Part shown: piece by piece, positions 43,178-54,900 of the stretch
How positions within the stretch are numbered: the first letter of the stretch is position 1
Layout: each line of letters begins with the position of its first letter
Source of the DNA: Gammaproteobacteria bacterium
Lineage (GTDB): Bacteria > Pseudomonadota > Gammaproteobacteria > SZUA-152
Assembly (NCBI GenBank): GCA_013152545.1
Contig: JAADGF010000077.1
Span: 1-57,440 of the forward strand
Length of the DNA: 57,440 bases
Reading direction: 5' to 3'
The notes under the pieces: generated by a model
Told to the model about the DNA's origin: nothing
The model's input: the letters and a program-made list of their open reading frames with translations, nothing else
Database searches by the model: none
Program-made: the position numbers and the translations under genes

Positions 43178-44434
43178 TCAGTCTTTGTAGACAGGGAAAC
43201 GCGCACACAAAGCCAGTACCTGGGTTTTAATCTGCCCAATAGTGGCAGTGTTGTCGACATCATCAAGCACATCACAAATCCAACCAGCCAATTCACTGAC
43301 ATGTGTTTCTTTAAAGCCACGCGTTGTCGCCGCTGGCGTACCAATGCGCAAACCACTGGTTACAAACGGTGACTGAGGATCATTGGGGACACTGTTTTTA
43401 TTCACGGTGATATTTGCGCGCCCCAATGCGGCGTCCGCCGCTTTGCCCGTAATACCTTTATCAATCAAATCAACCAGAAAAAGATGGTTATCGGTGCCAC
43501 CGGATACAATTTTGTACCCTCGTTGCGTGAATACACCGGCCATAGCTCTGGCATTCGTTACCACCTGTTGCTGATAAATAGCAAAATCAGGCTCCAACGC
43601 TTCCTTGAACGCCACCGCTTTAGCGGCGATTACATGCATTAATGGTCCACCTTGGATACCGGGAAAAACCAATGAGTTCAGCTTTTTTTCCAGTTCGGGA
43701 TTGGATTTTGCCAGGATCAACCCACCCCGTGGACCTCGTAAGGTCTTGTGAGTGGTCGTGGTGGTGACATCAGCAATGTTAACCGGACTCGGATAAACAC
43801 CAGCAGCGACCAGCCCCGCGACGTGAGCCATATCAACAAATAAATAAGCACCAACCTTGTCTGCGATTTCACGAAGACGCTGCCAATCAACCACACGGGA
43901 ATAAGCGCTAAACCCACCAATAATCATTTTTGGGGTGTGCTCTAGTGCCAATGACGCCACATTATCGTAATCAATTTCACCATTACTGTCACTAATACCA
44001 TATTGCACGGCGTTAAACAGTTTGCCGGAAAAATTAACGGATGCACCGTGTGTCAAATGCCCGCCATGCGCAAGGCTCATCCCTAAAATGGTATCGCCGG
44101 GCTTTAACAATGCGAGATAAACTGCCGCATTCGCCTGGGAGCCTGAATGGGGCTGCACATTGGCATAATCGGCATCAAATAGCCTTTTGGCACGATCAAT
44201 CGCTAATTGCTCGGCAACATCCACATACTCGCAGCCCCCGTAATAACGTTTACCCGGGTAGCCTTCTGCGTATTTGTTGGTTAACACTGAGCCTTGCGCC
44301 TGCATCACGCGCGGACTGGTATAGTTCTCTGACGCTATTAATTCAATATGCTCTTCTTGGCGCCGTTCTTCGTTTTGAATCGCTAACCACAATTCATCAT
44401 CAAAACCGTCAATACTCATTTTTTTCGCAAACAT
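43178..44434 (-). CDS. glyA: Serine hydroxymethyltransferase
   Basis: A PLP enzyme of about 418 residues making glycine and methylene-tetrahydrofolate from serine. Landmarks are [40 protein letters not shown], the PLP Lys in [17 protein letters not shown], and [23 protein letters not shown] 44434 (MFAKKM) is used; a GTG 12 bases earlier is possible. It precedes nrdR. The GcvR-like protein of the window acts on a related one-carbon theme but far away. Confidence 0.95.
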   Translation of the reverse strand: MFAKKMSIDGFDDELWLAIQNEERRQEEHIELIASENYTSPRVMQAQGSVLTNKYAEGYPGKRYYGGCEYVDVAEQLAIDRAKRLFDADYANVQPHSGSQANAAVYLALLKPGDTILGMSLAHGGHLTHGASVNFSGKLFNAVQYGISDSNGEIDYDNVASLALEHTPKMIIGGFSAYSRVVDWQRLREIADKVGAYLFVDMAHVAGLVAAGVYPSPVNIADVTTTTTHKTLRGPRGGLILAKSNPELEKKLNSLVFPGIQGGPLMHVIAAKAVAFKEALEPDFAIYQQQVVTNARAMAGVFTQRGYKIVSGGTDNHLFLVDLIDKGITGKAADAALGRANITVNKNSVPNDPQSPFVTSGLRIGTPAATTRGFKETHVSELAGWICDVLDDVDNTATIGQIKTQVLALCARFPVYKD

Positions 44435-44556
44435 AAAGCTAGGCACCCAGTAAAATTAATTGAGGTCGTTTAGGCTTATTCCTAATCAATGCTACCGACA
44501 TCACGATAGTCACATACAATAAATTACATAAAACTCAACAAACTCTTCACAAAAAA

Positions 44557-45501
44557 CTATGGTAAATCACCTTCGCTTTCAAGTAAATCCTCTTTCTTCA
44601 CGGGTATCAAATCAGCTTTACTGACACCCAACATAATCGCTGTGGTACTGGCAACATAAATAGAGGAATACGTACCCACAACAACACCAATGATCAACGC
44701 GGTTGCAAAACCATGAATAATTTCGCCTCCCACGACAAACAGGGCCAGTAACACCAGCAATGTTGTAACAGAAGTCATTAAGGTGCGCGACAATGTCTGG
44801 TTTAATGAAGTATTAACAATTTCGACGGTGCTGCCTTTACGTATTTTGCGAAAATTTTCACGAATACGGTCAAAAACAACAATGGTGTCATTGAGCGAAT
44901 AACCAATAACCGCTAAGCAGGCGGCTAATACGGTTAGATCAAAATCCAGTTGAAACAGAGAAAACACACCTAATGTTATTAACACGTCATGAAATAATGC
45001 CGCAACGGAGCCCGCCGCAAAACGCCACTCGAAGCGGAATATAACATAGATAAAGATACAGATAAGCGCATACAAAACCGCCAGACCACCGTCTTCGGTA
45101 AGCTCTTCACCAACCTGAGGGCCCACGAATTCCACACGCCTTAAATCGATTTTGTCTTGCGAGGCATTCTCGAGTGTTCTCATGATTTTTGTACTAAGAT
45201 CGGCGTTATTTTGACCTTCGGCTGGCGCGATACGCACCAGAATATCTTGCGAAGTACCAAAATGCTGTGCAATTGCATCCGGGAAACCACCCTCTTTCAG
45301 TGCACTGCGAATCTCGGTTAAGTCCACGGGTTGCTGATACCCCAGTTCAAGCAACGTACCGCCACTAAAATCCAGGCCAAAATTTAACCCCCGGGTTGCA
45401 AGGGAGCCAATGGACACAATAATCAGCAAAACAGAAATAGACAACGCCATTGTACGTTTGCTCATGAAATCAAAATTTGGTGTTTTGTTAAATAGCTGCA
45501 T
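44557..45501 (-). CDS. secF: Protein translocase subunit SecF
   Basis: A 314-residue inner-membrane protein with six helices. N-terminal helix and first periplasmic loop: SKRTMALSISVLLIIVSIGS, then GLNFGLDFSGGTLLELGY. Conserved helices: AALFHDVLITLGVFSLFQLD, VIGYSLNDTIVVFDRIRENF and QTLSRTLMTSVTTLLVLLAL. With SecD it uses proton motive force to help complete protein export. It follows secD by 90 bases. Confidence 0.95.
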   Translation of the reverse strand: MQLFNKTPNFDFMSKRTMALSISVLLIIVSIGSLATRGLNFGLDFSGGTLLELGYQQPVDLTEIRSALKEGGFPDAIAQHFGTSQDILVRIAPAEGQNNADLSTKIMRTLENASQDKIDLRRVEFVGPQVGEELTEDGGLAVLYALICIFIYVIFRFEWRFAAGSVAALFHDVLITLGVFSLFQLDFDLTVLAACLAVIGYSLNDTIVVFDRIRENFRKIRKGSTVEIVNTSLNQTLSRTLMTSVTTLLVLLALFVVGGEIIHGFATALIIGVVVGTYSSIYVASTTAIMLGVSKADLIPVKKEDLLESEGDLP

Positions 45502-45591
45502 ATTGCATCCAAATTAGTGTTAGGTTTATAAATAACGATGTTTAAATTGTAAAGATCCCAGAGCGTACTCAGTGCGGCAACAGCACAGCAC

Positions 45592-47466
45592 CTAAATCGA
45601 TAATTTCTCCACACGTTTGCCGCCGTACATTAAATTCACAATGCTGCGTGTCCCCAAAATTGCAGTGAACATCGAAGTGGCAATTCCGATGGACAAGGTA
45701 ATTGCAAAACCTTTTATCGGACCAGAACCAAATCCCAGTAAAATAACAGCTGCGATCAAAGTAGTGATATTTGCATCTGCAATCGTCGCCACCGCTTTGG
45801 CATAACCAGCGTGAATACTCGCCTGGGGACTATTACCATTACGCAACTCCTCTCGGATACGTTCAAATATCAACACATTCGCATCCACGGCCATACCAAC
45901 AGTGAGCACGATCCCGGCAATACCAGGCAACGTCAGTGTAGCTTGTAACATCGACAATACAGCAATGATAACCACTAAGTTAAACATCAAAGCTAAATTA
46001 GCCACCATACCAAAACCACGATACCAAATAGCCATGAAAGCCAGCACGAGTATAAAACCAATAATGACGGATAGCGTACCTTTATCGATATTATCCTGCC
46101 CCATGCTTGGACCAACCGTCCGCTCTTCCACAATATCAATGGGCGCTGCTAAAGCGCCTGCCCGCAACAATAATGCAAGATCACGCGCCTCGCGGGTACT
46201 GTCCAACCCTGTAATCATAAACCGTTTGCTTAACTGATCCTGGATACGGGCGACATTAATCACCTCTTCCACCGTGCGTTTTGTTTTGATTATTTCACCA
46301 TCAACTTCACGGCTATCGATTTTGTTTTCGATAAACACCACGCCCATCAACTTTTTAATGTTTTCGCCCGTCACCTTACTGAATATGTTTGCCCCTTTAC
46401 CGTCCAGTGTAATAAAGACCGTAGGCCCTCCATTTTGCTGATCAATACCCGAAGAAGCATCAATGATGTAATCGCCCGTCAACATAACACGGTTTTTAAG
46501 CAATACATGCCCACCACTGCGTTGTTTGTAGAGCTTAAACCCAGCGGGTATACGCCCATTGACAGCGTCCTGCACATCATGGGTTTCATCCGCTAAACGA
46601 AACTCTAATGTTGCCGTTGCCCCTAAGATTTCCTTGGCGCGTGCAGTATCCTGGATGCCCGGTAACTGCACCACGATACGGTTGGTACCCTGCTGCTGAA
46701 TAACAGGCTCCGACACTCCAAGCTCATTGACTCGATTGCGTAAGGTGGTAATATTTTGTTTCAATGCAAGTTTACGCACCTCATTTTTTTCAGTATCACT
46801 CATGTTTATCCGCAAAAAATAAAAACCATCTTTTTCGTAAGATTTTATTAGCAACTCGGGATATTCATCTTTAATTTGAGCGTCACCCTTGTTACGCATT
46901 TCTTCGCTACCAAAGCGAATTTCGACGCCGCCATTACCACCATCTTTTAGTTTGTGCTGATCAATTTTGCTGTAGCGAATACGGTTTTCACGCAGCAAAG
47001 TTCTAAAATCACTAATATACCGCTCCTCAGATTGTGAAACGGCTGCATTTATATCCACTTCCATTAAAAAATGAACACCGCCCCGCAAATCCAACCCCAG
47101 ATACATCGGCGACGCATTAATGGCCAACAACCAATCAGGCGTACGCGGCGCCAGATTCAGTGCCACCACATAATCATCGCCCAATCGCTGGCGCATCACA
47201 TCTTTGGCTTTCAATTGATCTTCAGTATTATTAAAAAGCACTAAAATCTGTTCATTGGCTAATACAATACTTTGATAGTCGATGCCTTTATTGACCAACA
47301 CACCGCGAACCAACTCCTGGGTTGCCAGACTAACTTCGGCGCCACGAATAGCGGTTACTTGCACAGCCGGGTCTTCTCCATACAAATTTGGCGTTGCGTA
47401 AATAACGCCCACCAGTAGTACAAGAAAGATCAACAGGTATTTCCAAAGTGAATATTGGTTTAACAT
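45592..47466 (-). CDS. secD: Protein translocase subunit SecD
   Basis: A 624-residue partner of SecF. It has an N-terminal helix (WKYLLIFLVLLVGVIYATPN), the D1 motif LGLDLRGGVHFLMEVD, a large periplasmic P1 domain (RIVVQLPGIQDTARAKEILG), ALLLRAGALAAPIDIVEERT and the helices with IVLTVGMAVDANVLIFERIR. Length is normal for pseudomonads. The gap to yajC (515 bases) is much larger than normal, and a low-complexity T/G-rich tract lies just upstream of the start (about 47476-47512). Confidence 0.95.
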   Translation of the reverse strand: MLNQYSLWKYLLIFLVLLVGVIYATPNLYGEDPAVQVTAIRGAEVSLATQELVRGVLVNKGIDYQSIVLANEQILVLFNNTEDQLKAKDVMRQRLGDDYVVALNLAPRTPDWLLAINASPMYLGLDLRGGVHFLMEVDINAAVSQSEERYISDFRTLLRENRIRYSKIDQHKLKDGGNGGVEIRFGSEEMRNKGDAQIKDEYPELLIKSYEKDGFYFLRINMSDTEKNEVRKLALKQNITTLRNRVNELGVSEPVIQQQGTNRIVVQLPGIQDTARAKEILGATATLEFRLADETHDVQDAVNGRIPAGFKLYKQRSGGHVLLKNRVMLTGDYIIDASSGIDQQNGGPTVFITLDGKGANIFSKVTGENIKKLMGVVFIENKIDSREVDGEIIKTKRTVEEVINVARIQDQLSKRFMITGLDSTREARDLALLLRAGALAAPIDIVEERTVGPSMGQDNIDKGTLSVIIGFILVLAFMAIWYRGFGMVANLALMFNLVVIIAVLSMLQATLTLPGIAGIVLTVGMAVDANVLIFERIREELRNGNSPQASIHAGYAKAVATIADANITTLIAAVILLGFGSGPIKGFAITLSIGIATSMFTAILGTRSIVNLMYGGKRVEKLSI

Positions 47467-47787
47467 GAATGGCTACCGAGTTTGTTGTTTGGTTTGATTG
47501 TTTGTTTGATTAATAACGGTCTTTATATCGTTTAATTTGAAAGGCTCACTGAGACGGGACATCCCCGGCACCAAAACCTTTTCTAAGTTTGCACTGACAG
47601 CGCATTGCGACACACATTAACAAAAGGAAGGTACTTTATATGCTACTGAGAAAACACCCATACTCTACAGTATGCTAGTACCGCCTCTTAATTTGTACAC
47701 AACGCTGTTTCAATCACTTTTGCTTCGTATTGCATTCCTTGATCAATAAGCCTAAATAAATCCTCAAAAAACGGTCTATCGCGCCAC

Positions 47788-47811
47788 AAAACCACATCAA
47801 CGTGGTTTTTT
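47788..47811. terminator. Terminator-like hairpin between yajC and secD
   Basis: AAAACCAC (47788-47795) and GTGGTTTT (47802-47809) form an 8-bp stem with a six-base loop. On the plus strand the stem runs into TTTTTT; on the minus strand (the direction of yajC) it ends in TTTT. It could terminate or reduce readthrough from yajC into secD. Confidence 0.6.
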
Positions 47812-47825
47812 AGCGATCAACAAAC

Positions 47826-47946
47826 TGGGAGGCCAGCCAAAAATAGGACGCCTACTGTGGATAATCATTTTGGGCCTATTTTTCAATTCATTATCACTAA
47901 ACAGGCACCTCAATTCACTTCAAATGACCGAAAAACTGGCCTCCCA
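47826..47946. repeat. Nested inverted repeat (element E)
   Basis: The outer arms TGGGAGGCCAG (47826-47836) and CTGGCCTCCCA (47936-47946) are perfect. Inner arms AAAAATAGG (about 47839-47847) and CCTATTTTT (about 47875-47883) pair too. The total is about 121 bp with no ORF. Size and nesting resemble a small MITE; only one copy is in the window. Confidence 0.6.
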
Positions 47947-47981
47947 CTCGCGACGACACCTATCCCTGACATCCTCCAGCC

Positions 47982-48317
47982 CTAAACATTGGTTTTAACA
48001 GTGCCCTTCGGCACCAAGCTAGCAACGGCATTACGCTGTAATTTTACTTCGACACCCTCGGCAATTTCCAAGGTAATAAAACTATCGTCCACCTCAATTG
48101 CACGCCCTAACAAACCGCCATTAGTAATCAATTCATCCCCTTTGGCCAGCGCTCCAACCATCTGTTTGTGTTCTTTGGCTCGCTTTGCCTGAGGCCGAAT
48201 TAATAAGAAATAAAATACGACAAAAATTAAAATAAGGGGCAAAAACCCTAATAAACCGCCATCTGCCGACGGTGCGGCTGCGCCTTCGGCGAATGCCTCG
48301 GAGATAAAAAAACTCAT
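47982..48317 (-). CDS. yajC: Preprotein translocase subunit YajC
   Basis: A 111-residue protein with one membrane helix (LPLILIFVVFYFLLIRPQ) followed by the family motif RPQAKRAKEHKQMVGALAKG and GDELITNGGLLGRA. It associates with SecDF in the inner membrane. AAGGATATTGAGTC precedes ATG 48317 and supports the start. Confidence 0.95.
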   Translation of the reverse strand: MSFFISEAFAEGAAAPSADGGLLGFLPLILIFVVFYFLLIRPQAKRAKEHKQMVGALAKGDELITNGGLLGRAIEVDDSFITLEIAEGVEVKLQRNAVASLVPKGTVKTNV

Positions 48318-48606
48318 GACTCAATATCCTTTTAATTTTTTTGTTAAAATCGATTGTTTTGGGTTAATTCGCCCGATCACTAAAAAATCTGACTATGCGG
48401 AGACAAACCACTCAGTGGATTTGCCATTACCTCTTCTTGTGTATAGAGGTCGCTAAGCGCTCGTGACGCAAGCAGGTCAGCCACCCTTGCCACAGAGCAA
48501 GCGGCGCTATTATTACATAATTACAGCATTTGTTGCATAGGAAACAAACGCAAACAGAAATTTCGCTTAATTAGTGACGCTAACTGATACATCTTGATCA
48601 ATCCAT

Positions 48607-49713
<1,107 letters not shown>

Positions 49714-49786
49714 TCAGTAATAATTAATATCAGCGCTTTAATGATACTCGTCATCCGGCAAATCATCGGTAAGTTAGTTGCAAAGC

Positions 49787-50869
49787 TCAGCTTGCCATAT
49801 TACCCAGAATCGCCGACTTAACAGCATCCATCGTCGCCTCAACACTCGTCATGGGGGCGCTGCTTTGATTAATAGCCGTATCGGGGTCTTTTAAACCATG
49901 CCCCGTCAGAGTGCAAACAATTTTACTGCCTTCAGGAATTTTACCGGTTTTTACATCGTGCAATGCACCAGCCAACGAAGTGGCGGATGCGGGCTCACAA
50001 AACACGCCTTCATGCTGCGCCAGTAGTTTCTGTGCAACAAGAATATCTTGATCCGAACATTCGTCGAACCAACCTTGGCAATCTTTTTGTACCTTCCAAG
50101 CTGCATCCCAGCTTTGCGGGTGCCCGATCCGAATAGCGGTGGCAACCGTTTCTGGGTTATCCACCATTTTACCGCGTAAAAATGGTGCTGAACCAGCCGC
50201 CTGATAACCAATCATTACTGGCCGGTTATTAACGATGCCATGTTCATGGTATTCACTATAACCCATCCAATGTGCGGTAATATTGCCGGCATTCCCCACT
50301 GGAATACAATGATAATCAGGGGCACCACCCAACTCTTCAAGGATTTCAAAGGCTGCCGTTTTCTGACCTTGTAAGCGGAACGGGTTAATGGAATTAACAA
50401 TGGTCACAGGGGCCTCTTCAGCCACCTCCTTAACAATGCGCATTCCGTCATCAAAATTCCCCTTAATTTGAATAACAACCGCGCCGTGCATCATGGCTTG
50501 TGCAAGTTTGCCCATGGCAATTTTACCCTCAGGAATCAACACAAACGCAGTAATGCCAGCACGAGCTGCGTAAGCTGCCGCAGCCGCAGACGTGTTACCC
50601 GTAGAAGCGCAAATGATAGCACGACTACCCGCCTCAACGGCTTTCGTGACTGCCATAGTCATGCCTCGGTCTTTAAACGAACCGGTAGGATTAAGGCCTT
50701 CATATTTGACATAGATATCCACCTCTTTTTTCAATTGAGCGGGGATATTATTTAAACGAATTAACGGCGTATTTCCTTCACCCAAACTAATGATGCGAGT
50801 ATCATCATGGACAGGCAGGCGATCGCGGTATTTATCAATTAACCCGGTATAACGTGACCGAAATGGCAT
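49787..50869 (-). CDS. thrC: Threonine synthase
   Basis: A 360-residue PLP enzyme that converts O-phosphohomoserine to threonine. Landmarks are SLGEGNTPLIRLNNIP, the PLP Lys in LNPTGSFKDRGMTMAV, ASTGNTSAAAAAYAARAGI, PVGNAGNITAHWMG and FCEPASATSLAGAL. I use ATG 50869 with AGAGG seven bases upstream; the longer frame starts in a low-complexity segment. It follows hom by about 306 bases. The homoserine kinase gene is not here. Confidence 0.95.
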   Translation of the reverse strand: MPFRSRYTGLIDKYRDRLPVHDDTRIISLGEGNTPLIRLNNIPAQLKKEVDIYVKYEGLNPTGSFKDRGMTMAVTKAVEAGSRAIICASTGNTSAAAAAYAARAGITAFVLIPEGKIAMGKLAQAMMHGAVVIQIKGNFDDGMRIVKEVAEEAPVTIVNSINPFRLQGQKTAAFEILEELGGAPDYHCIPVGNAGNITAHWMGYSEYHEHGIVNNRPVMIGYQAAGSAPFLRGKMVDNPETVATAIRIGHPQSWDAAWKVQKDCQGWFDECSDQDILVAQKLLAQHEGVFCEPASATSLAGALHDVKTGKIPEGSKIVCTLTGHGLKDPDTAINQSSAPMTSVEATMDAVKSAILGNMAS

Positions 50870-51175
50870 GTTGTGACCTCTGAAAAAAAATAATAAAATA
50901 TAAACAAACAGCAACGATTCCACTTACCATTAAGTTGTCTAGTAAGGGCATCAAAGCTGCGTATTGACACAGGCAAACCCTGCGCTTTTCCTTTTCTTTC
51001 AAATAAAATTAAAAGCGAAAAAATCAACGCTACAGTGAGCAGTTACTATCAATATAAAATATTTTGTTATACGCCAAATTAACCTGTAGCTGAGTTAAAA
51101 CTATTATTCATTGAAAACACCCTCCCCCTCGTGCCACGTTTCACAAGAAACCACGAAGTGGTGCGACACACAGGG
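50870..51175. other. hom-thrC spacer of 306 bases
   Basis: AT-rich. Just after the hom stop a small hairpin region (about 51133-51160, with GTTTC/GAAAC and CCAC/GTGG stems) lies on the minus transcript. No T run after it. Otherwise nothing seen. Confidence 0.45.
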
Positions 51176-52501
51176 TTATTTCGACAAATGCTCCACACGA
51201 ATACGCATTGCCGCGCCTTTTATCGCATCAAGAGCTTCGATCTGCGTAATGGCTTGATTCATACTGCCTTCAATAACGCGATGGGTTAGTATAATGATCG
51301 TCGCCGTACGGTCTTGCTCCGGACTCGTTTTTTTAGGCTCTTTCTGAATGATGGCCTCAATACTAATACCGCGTTCAGCTAATATTCGGGTGACATCCGC
51401 TAACACGCCTGGCTTGTCCTCAGCTTGTAATTTCAAATAGTAGGCAGTTTTAACTTGATCCATTGACAAAATAGCAACATCACTCAGGGCATCAGCCTGA
51501 AAAGCTAAATGAGGAACCCGGTTCTCCGGGTCAGAAGTCAAAGTACGCACCACATCCACAATGTCCGCCACTACCGCAGACGCTGTCGCTTCAGCACCGG
51601 CACCGGCACCATAATACAACGTGGGACCCACGGCATCGCCTTTGACCAAAACGGCATTCATTACCCCATCAACGTTTGCAATTAAACGTCGCTCGGGTAT
51701 TAACGTAGGATGCACCCGCATTTCGACTCCTGTACCAGTACGCTGGGCGATACCCAAATGCTTTATGCGGTAGCCCAGTTGTTCTGCATACTCCACGTCC
51801 TGCTGGGATATGTTGGTAATACCTTCGGTATATACTTTCTTAAACTGCAACGGAATACCAAACGCGATAGCAGCCAAAATAGCCAGCTTATGAGCCGCAT
51901 CAATACCATCCACATCAAAGCTGGGATCAGACTCGGCATAGCCCAAACGTTGCGCTTCTGCTAGCACATCGTTGAAGTGACTGCCTTTGTCCCGCATTTC
52001 CGTCAGAATGTAATTACCGGTACCATTAATAATACCCGCCAACCATTCTATACGATTACCTGCCAAACCTTCCCGTACCGCTTTAATGATGGGAATCCCC
52101 CCCGCCACAGCCGCTTCAAAAGCCACCATAACACCTTTATTTTGTGCAGCCGCAAAGATTTCATTGCCATAGTTAGCAATTAAGGCTTTATTAGCGGTAA
52201 CAACATGTTTGCCATTGGCAATGGCTCGCATAACCATTTCGCGGGCAAGTTTTTCACCACCAATCAATTCAACGACGATTTGCACGTCAGGATTATCGAC
52301 AACGCTCTGAAGCGACGTACTCAACTGTATGGCCTCGGTATTACAAATCCGCACTTTATTCAAATCACGCGCTGCCGCGTGGCTGACTTGGATACCACGT
52401 CCGGCACGACGGGTAATTTCCTGTGCGTTGCGCGACAGCACATTGACAGTACCACCACCGACCGTTCCCAAGCCTAATAATCCTACTTTAACAGGTTCCA
52501 C
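51176..52501 (-). CDS. hom: Homoserine dehydrogenase
   Basis: A 441-residue enzyme with a Rossmann domain (VKVGLLGLGTVGGGTVNVLS), the catalytic region (AVAGGIPIIKAVREGLAGNR, INGTGNYILTEMRDKG, YAESDPSFDVDGIDAAHKLA) and a C-terminal ACT domain (LQAEDKPGVLADVTRILAER) for threonine feedback. I choose a GTG at 52501 because AAGGAG sits ten bases upstream; the ATG 33 bases earlier is before that site. It follows alaC, with a family A element between. Confidence 0.95.
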   Translation of the reverse strand: MEPVKVGLLGLGTVGGGTVNVLSRNAQEITRRAGRGIQVSHAAARDLNKVRICNTEAIQLSTSLQSVVDNPDVQIVVELIGGEKLAREMVMRAIANGKHVVTANKALIANYGNEIFAAAQNKGVMVAFEAAVAGGIPIIKAVREGLAGNRIEWLAGIINGTGNYILTEMRDKGSHFNDVLAEAQRLGYAESDPSFDVDGIDAAHKLAILAAIAFGIPLQFKKVYTEGITNISQQDVEYAEQLGYRIKHLGIAQRTGTGVEMRVHPTLIPERRLIANVDGVMNAVLVKGDAVGPTLYYGAGAGAEATASAVVADIVDVVRTLTSDPENRVPHLAFQADALSDVAILSMDQVKTAYYLKLQAEDKPGVLADVTRILAERGISIEAIIQKEPKKTSPEQDRTATIIILTHRVIEGSMNQAITQIEALDAIKGAAMRIRVEHLSK

Positions 52502-52590
52502 TACTGTCTTTCTCCTTAGCTGTATCGTGCGCATTAATTTTAATAAAAAACATCAATCGCTCACTGCCCAGGGGATGTAAGGTTAAGCCC

Positions 52591-52828
52591 CTTAGGATCT
52601 GTAAAGAAATAACGTGAGCATTTTGCGTCTATCCTTGCGTCTTCGGCATTGTGCAAAAGCTTACAGACAACGAGTATGCGCCCTGAAAAAAGTACCCTTG
52701 GGGCGCCCATTTCCGCGCCTTGCCTATAATGAAAGTAGGTAAGGGGCGTGAGCCATGGATGGCGGAAGCCTTGAAGACGAAACGATTCCGGCGCAATCTG
52801 TTCAACTTACTCTCTTTACAGACCCTTA
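52591..52828. mobile_element. Family A MITE-like element, copy A4
   Basis: Ends are CTTAGGATCTGTAAAGAAAT and ..TCTCTTTACAGACCCTTA. Interior blocks match A2 in the same orientation (TGCGTCTTCGGCATTGTGCA, GCCATGGATGGCGGAAGC, TTGAAGACGAAACGATTCC). The right end overlaps the TAA stop of alaC (52826-52828). The left end lies 90 bases before the hom start. Confidence 0.88.
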
Positions 52829-54016
52829 CCCAGACTTTTGATCCGCTCTAAACATATCACGAATACCACGAATAGCTTGCCGAATGCGATGCTCGTTTTC
52901 GATCAAGCTGAACCGTACATAATTATCACCATAATCCCCAAAACCCACTCCGGGTGACACCGCCACTTTGGCTTCGTGTAATAATTTTTTTGCAAACTCC
53001 AATGAACCCAGGTGATTATATTGATCGGGTATGGGCGCCCAGACAAACATGGTTGCTTTGGGACGATCAACTAACCAACCAACGGCATTGAGACCATCAC
53101 AAAGTACATTACGGCGTTCATAATACATGTCACGAATTTGCGTCACGCAATCCTGCGGGCCTTCCAACGCCGAAATGGCGGCCACTTGAATGGGTGTAAA
53201 CATACCGTAGTCGAGATAAGATTTCATACGCGCCAACGCTTCTACTAACAGTGGATTACCGCACATAAACCCTACCCGCCAACCCGGCATATTATAACTC
53301 TTTGACAAGGTAAAAAATTCCACTGCCACTTCTTTTGCATCCGGTACTTGCAATATGGATGGCGGTTCATAACCATCGAATACAATATCAGCGTAAGCTA
53401 AATCTTGGACCACCCAAATTTCATGCTCTTTAGCAATTGCCACTACTTTTTCGTAAAAAGACAGTTCCACGCACTGTGTAGTAGGATTCCCGGGGAAATT
53501 AAGCACTAACATTTTTGGCTTGGGCCAAGAGTTTTTGATGGCCTTTTGCAATTCATTAAAAAAATCGCCACCGGGAATCAACGGCACATGCCGAATATCA
53601 GCCCCTGCAATCACAAAACCATAAGGATGAATGGGGTATGAAGGATTAGGTACCAACACCGCATCACCCGGCCCCACGGTGGCTAACGCTAAATGCGCCA
53701 AGCCTTCCTTGGAGCCAATTGTCACAATGGCCTCCGATTGTGGATCTAAATCGACGTCGTATCGTGCTTTATACCAATTGCAAATCGCGCGGCGCAGCCG
53801 CGGAATCCCCCTGGACATGGAATAACGGTGAGTATCTTTGCGCTGCGCCACTTCCACCAGTTTATCCACCACATGTGACGGGGTAGGCTGATCGGGATTT
53901 CCCATGCCAAAATCTATAATATCTTCACCACGGGATCGCGCTTCGGCTTTCAACTGGTTTACAATGTTAAACACATACGGCGGCAAGCGCTTAATTCGAG
54001 GAAAATCTTTTATCAA
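52826..54016 (-). CDS. alaC: Alanine transaminase AlaC
   Basis: A 396-residue class I aminotransferase close to AlaC/YfdZ. Landmarks are [80 protein letters not shown] and the PLP Lys in [17 protein letters not shown]. It makes alanine from pyruvate and glutamate. The start is a TTG at 54016 ([11 protein letters not shown], conserved) with AGGTAAC upstream. The stop TAA is formed by the end of the family A element. alaC before hom-thrC is the usual pseudomonad order. Confidence 0.92.
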   Translation of the reverse strand: MIKDFPRIKRLPPYVFNIVNQLKAEARSRGEDIIDFGMGNPDQPTPSHVVDKLVEVAQRKDTHRYSMSRGIPRLRRAICNWYKARYDVDLDPQSEAIVTIGSKEGLAHLALATVGPGDAVLVPNPSYPIHPYGFVIAGADIRHVPLIPGGDFFNELQKAIKNSWPKPKMLVLNFPGNPTTQCVELSFYEKVVAIAKEHEIWVVQDLAYADIVFDGYEPPSILQVPDAKEVAVEFFTLSKSYNMPGWRVGFMCGNPLLVEALARMKSYLDYGMFTPIQVAAISALEGPQDCVTQIRDMYYERRNVLCDGLNAVGWLVDRPKATMFVWAPIPDQYNHLGSLEFAKKLLHEAKVAVSPGVGFGDYGDNYVRFSLIENEHRIRQAIRGIRDMFRADQKSG

Positions 54017-54483
54017 TACTGTTACCTACTGTATTTTTAACTGCTTACTTTTTAAGGCACCAACGCATGTTTCAATCCGCTTTAATCAACAACATCGACA
54101 CGACGGTAGCTAATATTGCTCAGTCAAACACGGTGTTGACGTGTGGTTTCAGTCGTTTTTATCGCAACTAAACATACCTATATATTTGTTATTCTACAAT
54201 CAATACTTTATTTAGAGATGAAAAACGACGCATAATATTTGTACCACCAAGCTCAGGAAGCCAATAAAATTCTTTATTTTCAATGTATTATCGATTTTCA
54301 AAAAACTCAATCGGTGTTAACTTACTGACACCACCTTACCGAGAATTTTATGTAAATTCGTTGGTTTGGGTTATTTGTGCAAAAAAAGGGAATACAGTAC
54401 TCATTGCCTAAATGTGTGTCAATTAGCAATCGAGTATTTCTAGCGGACGGGCTTGGGTTAAATAAATATTTTGGAGAACAATA
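54017..54483. other. Divergent intergenic region, 467 bases
   Basis: It lies between alaC (minus) and the Mth938-domain gene (plus). AT-rich, no repeat of the families described, no ORF with a good start. It should contain both promoters. Confidence 0.5.
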
Positions 54484-54900
54484 ATGCAATTTAGTCAAGA
54501 TCAAGATGTAGCATCGTACACTATCCGCGCCTATGCAGTGGGGAAAATCGATATCGTGGCCCCCGCTGGAGGGATGTCGTCAGGCAGCCAACCCCGCGCG
54601 CAACAACCGTATGTAATGACATCCAGTTTTATAATGACCGCCACTTGCTTAATCGACGATTGGCCACCGCAATCGGTCAAACAACTCTCCGACGACAATT
54701 TAAAACTTATTGTCGCATTGGCACCTGAAATGATCCTGCTGGGAACGGGCAATACACTGCAGTTTCCAGCCTCACACCTGACGGTCGAATTAATGGCTCA
54801 GGGAATTGGAGTAGAGATAATGACGACACCAGCCGCTTGCCGCACGTACAATATTTTAGTGAACGAAAATCGCAATGTTGCACTAGCAATACTGCTCTAA
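54484..54900 (+). CDS. Mth938-domain (DUF498) protein
   Basis: A 138-residue protein of the Mth938-like/DUF498 fold. Family marks are YTIRAYAVGKIDIVAP, SSFIMTATCLIDDWPPQSV, APEMILLGTGNTLQFPA and the C-terminal GIGVEIMTTPAACRTYNILV. The eukaryotic relative is the complex I assembly factor NDUFAF3; in bacteria the role is unknown. GGAGA six bases before ATG 54484 supports the start. It converges with rpoS. Confidence 0.9.
   Translation: MQFSQDQDVASYTIRAYAVGKIDIVAPAGGMSSGSQPRAQQPYVMTSSFIMTATCLIDDWPPQSVKQLSDDNLKLIVALAPEMILLGTGNTLQFPASHLTVELMAQGIGVEIMTTPAACRTYNILVNENRNVALAILL

Larger units (their letters stand above)
47467..47981. other. Unusually long yajC-secD spacer with palindromes
   Basis: In most gammaproteobacteria yajC and secD are close together. 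Here 515 bases intervene. They contain a terminator-like hairpin at 47788-47811 and a nested inverted repeat at 47826-47946. No ORF with a ribosome binding site was accepted. Confidence 0.65.

Noticed and set aside
44447-44556. Glycine riboswitch ahead of glyA
   Set aside because: The sequence is short and lacks any recognisable aptamer pattern.
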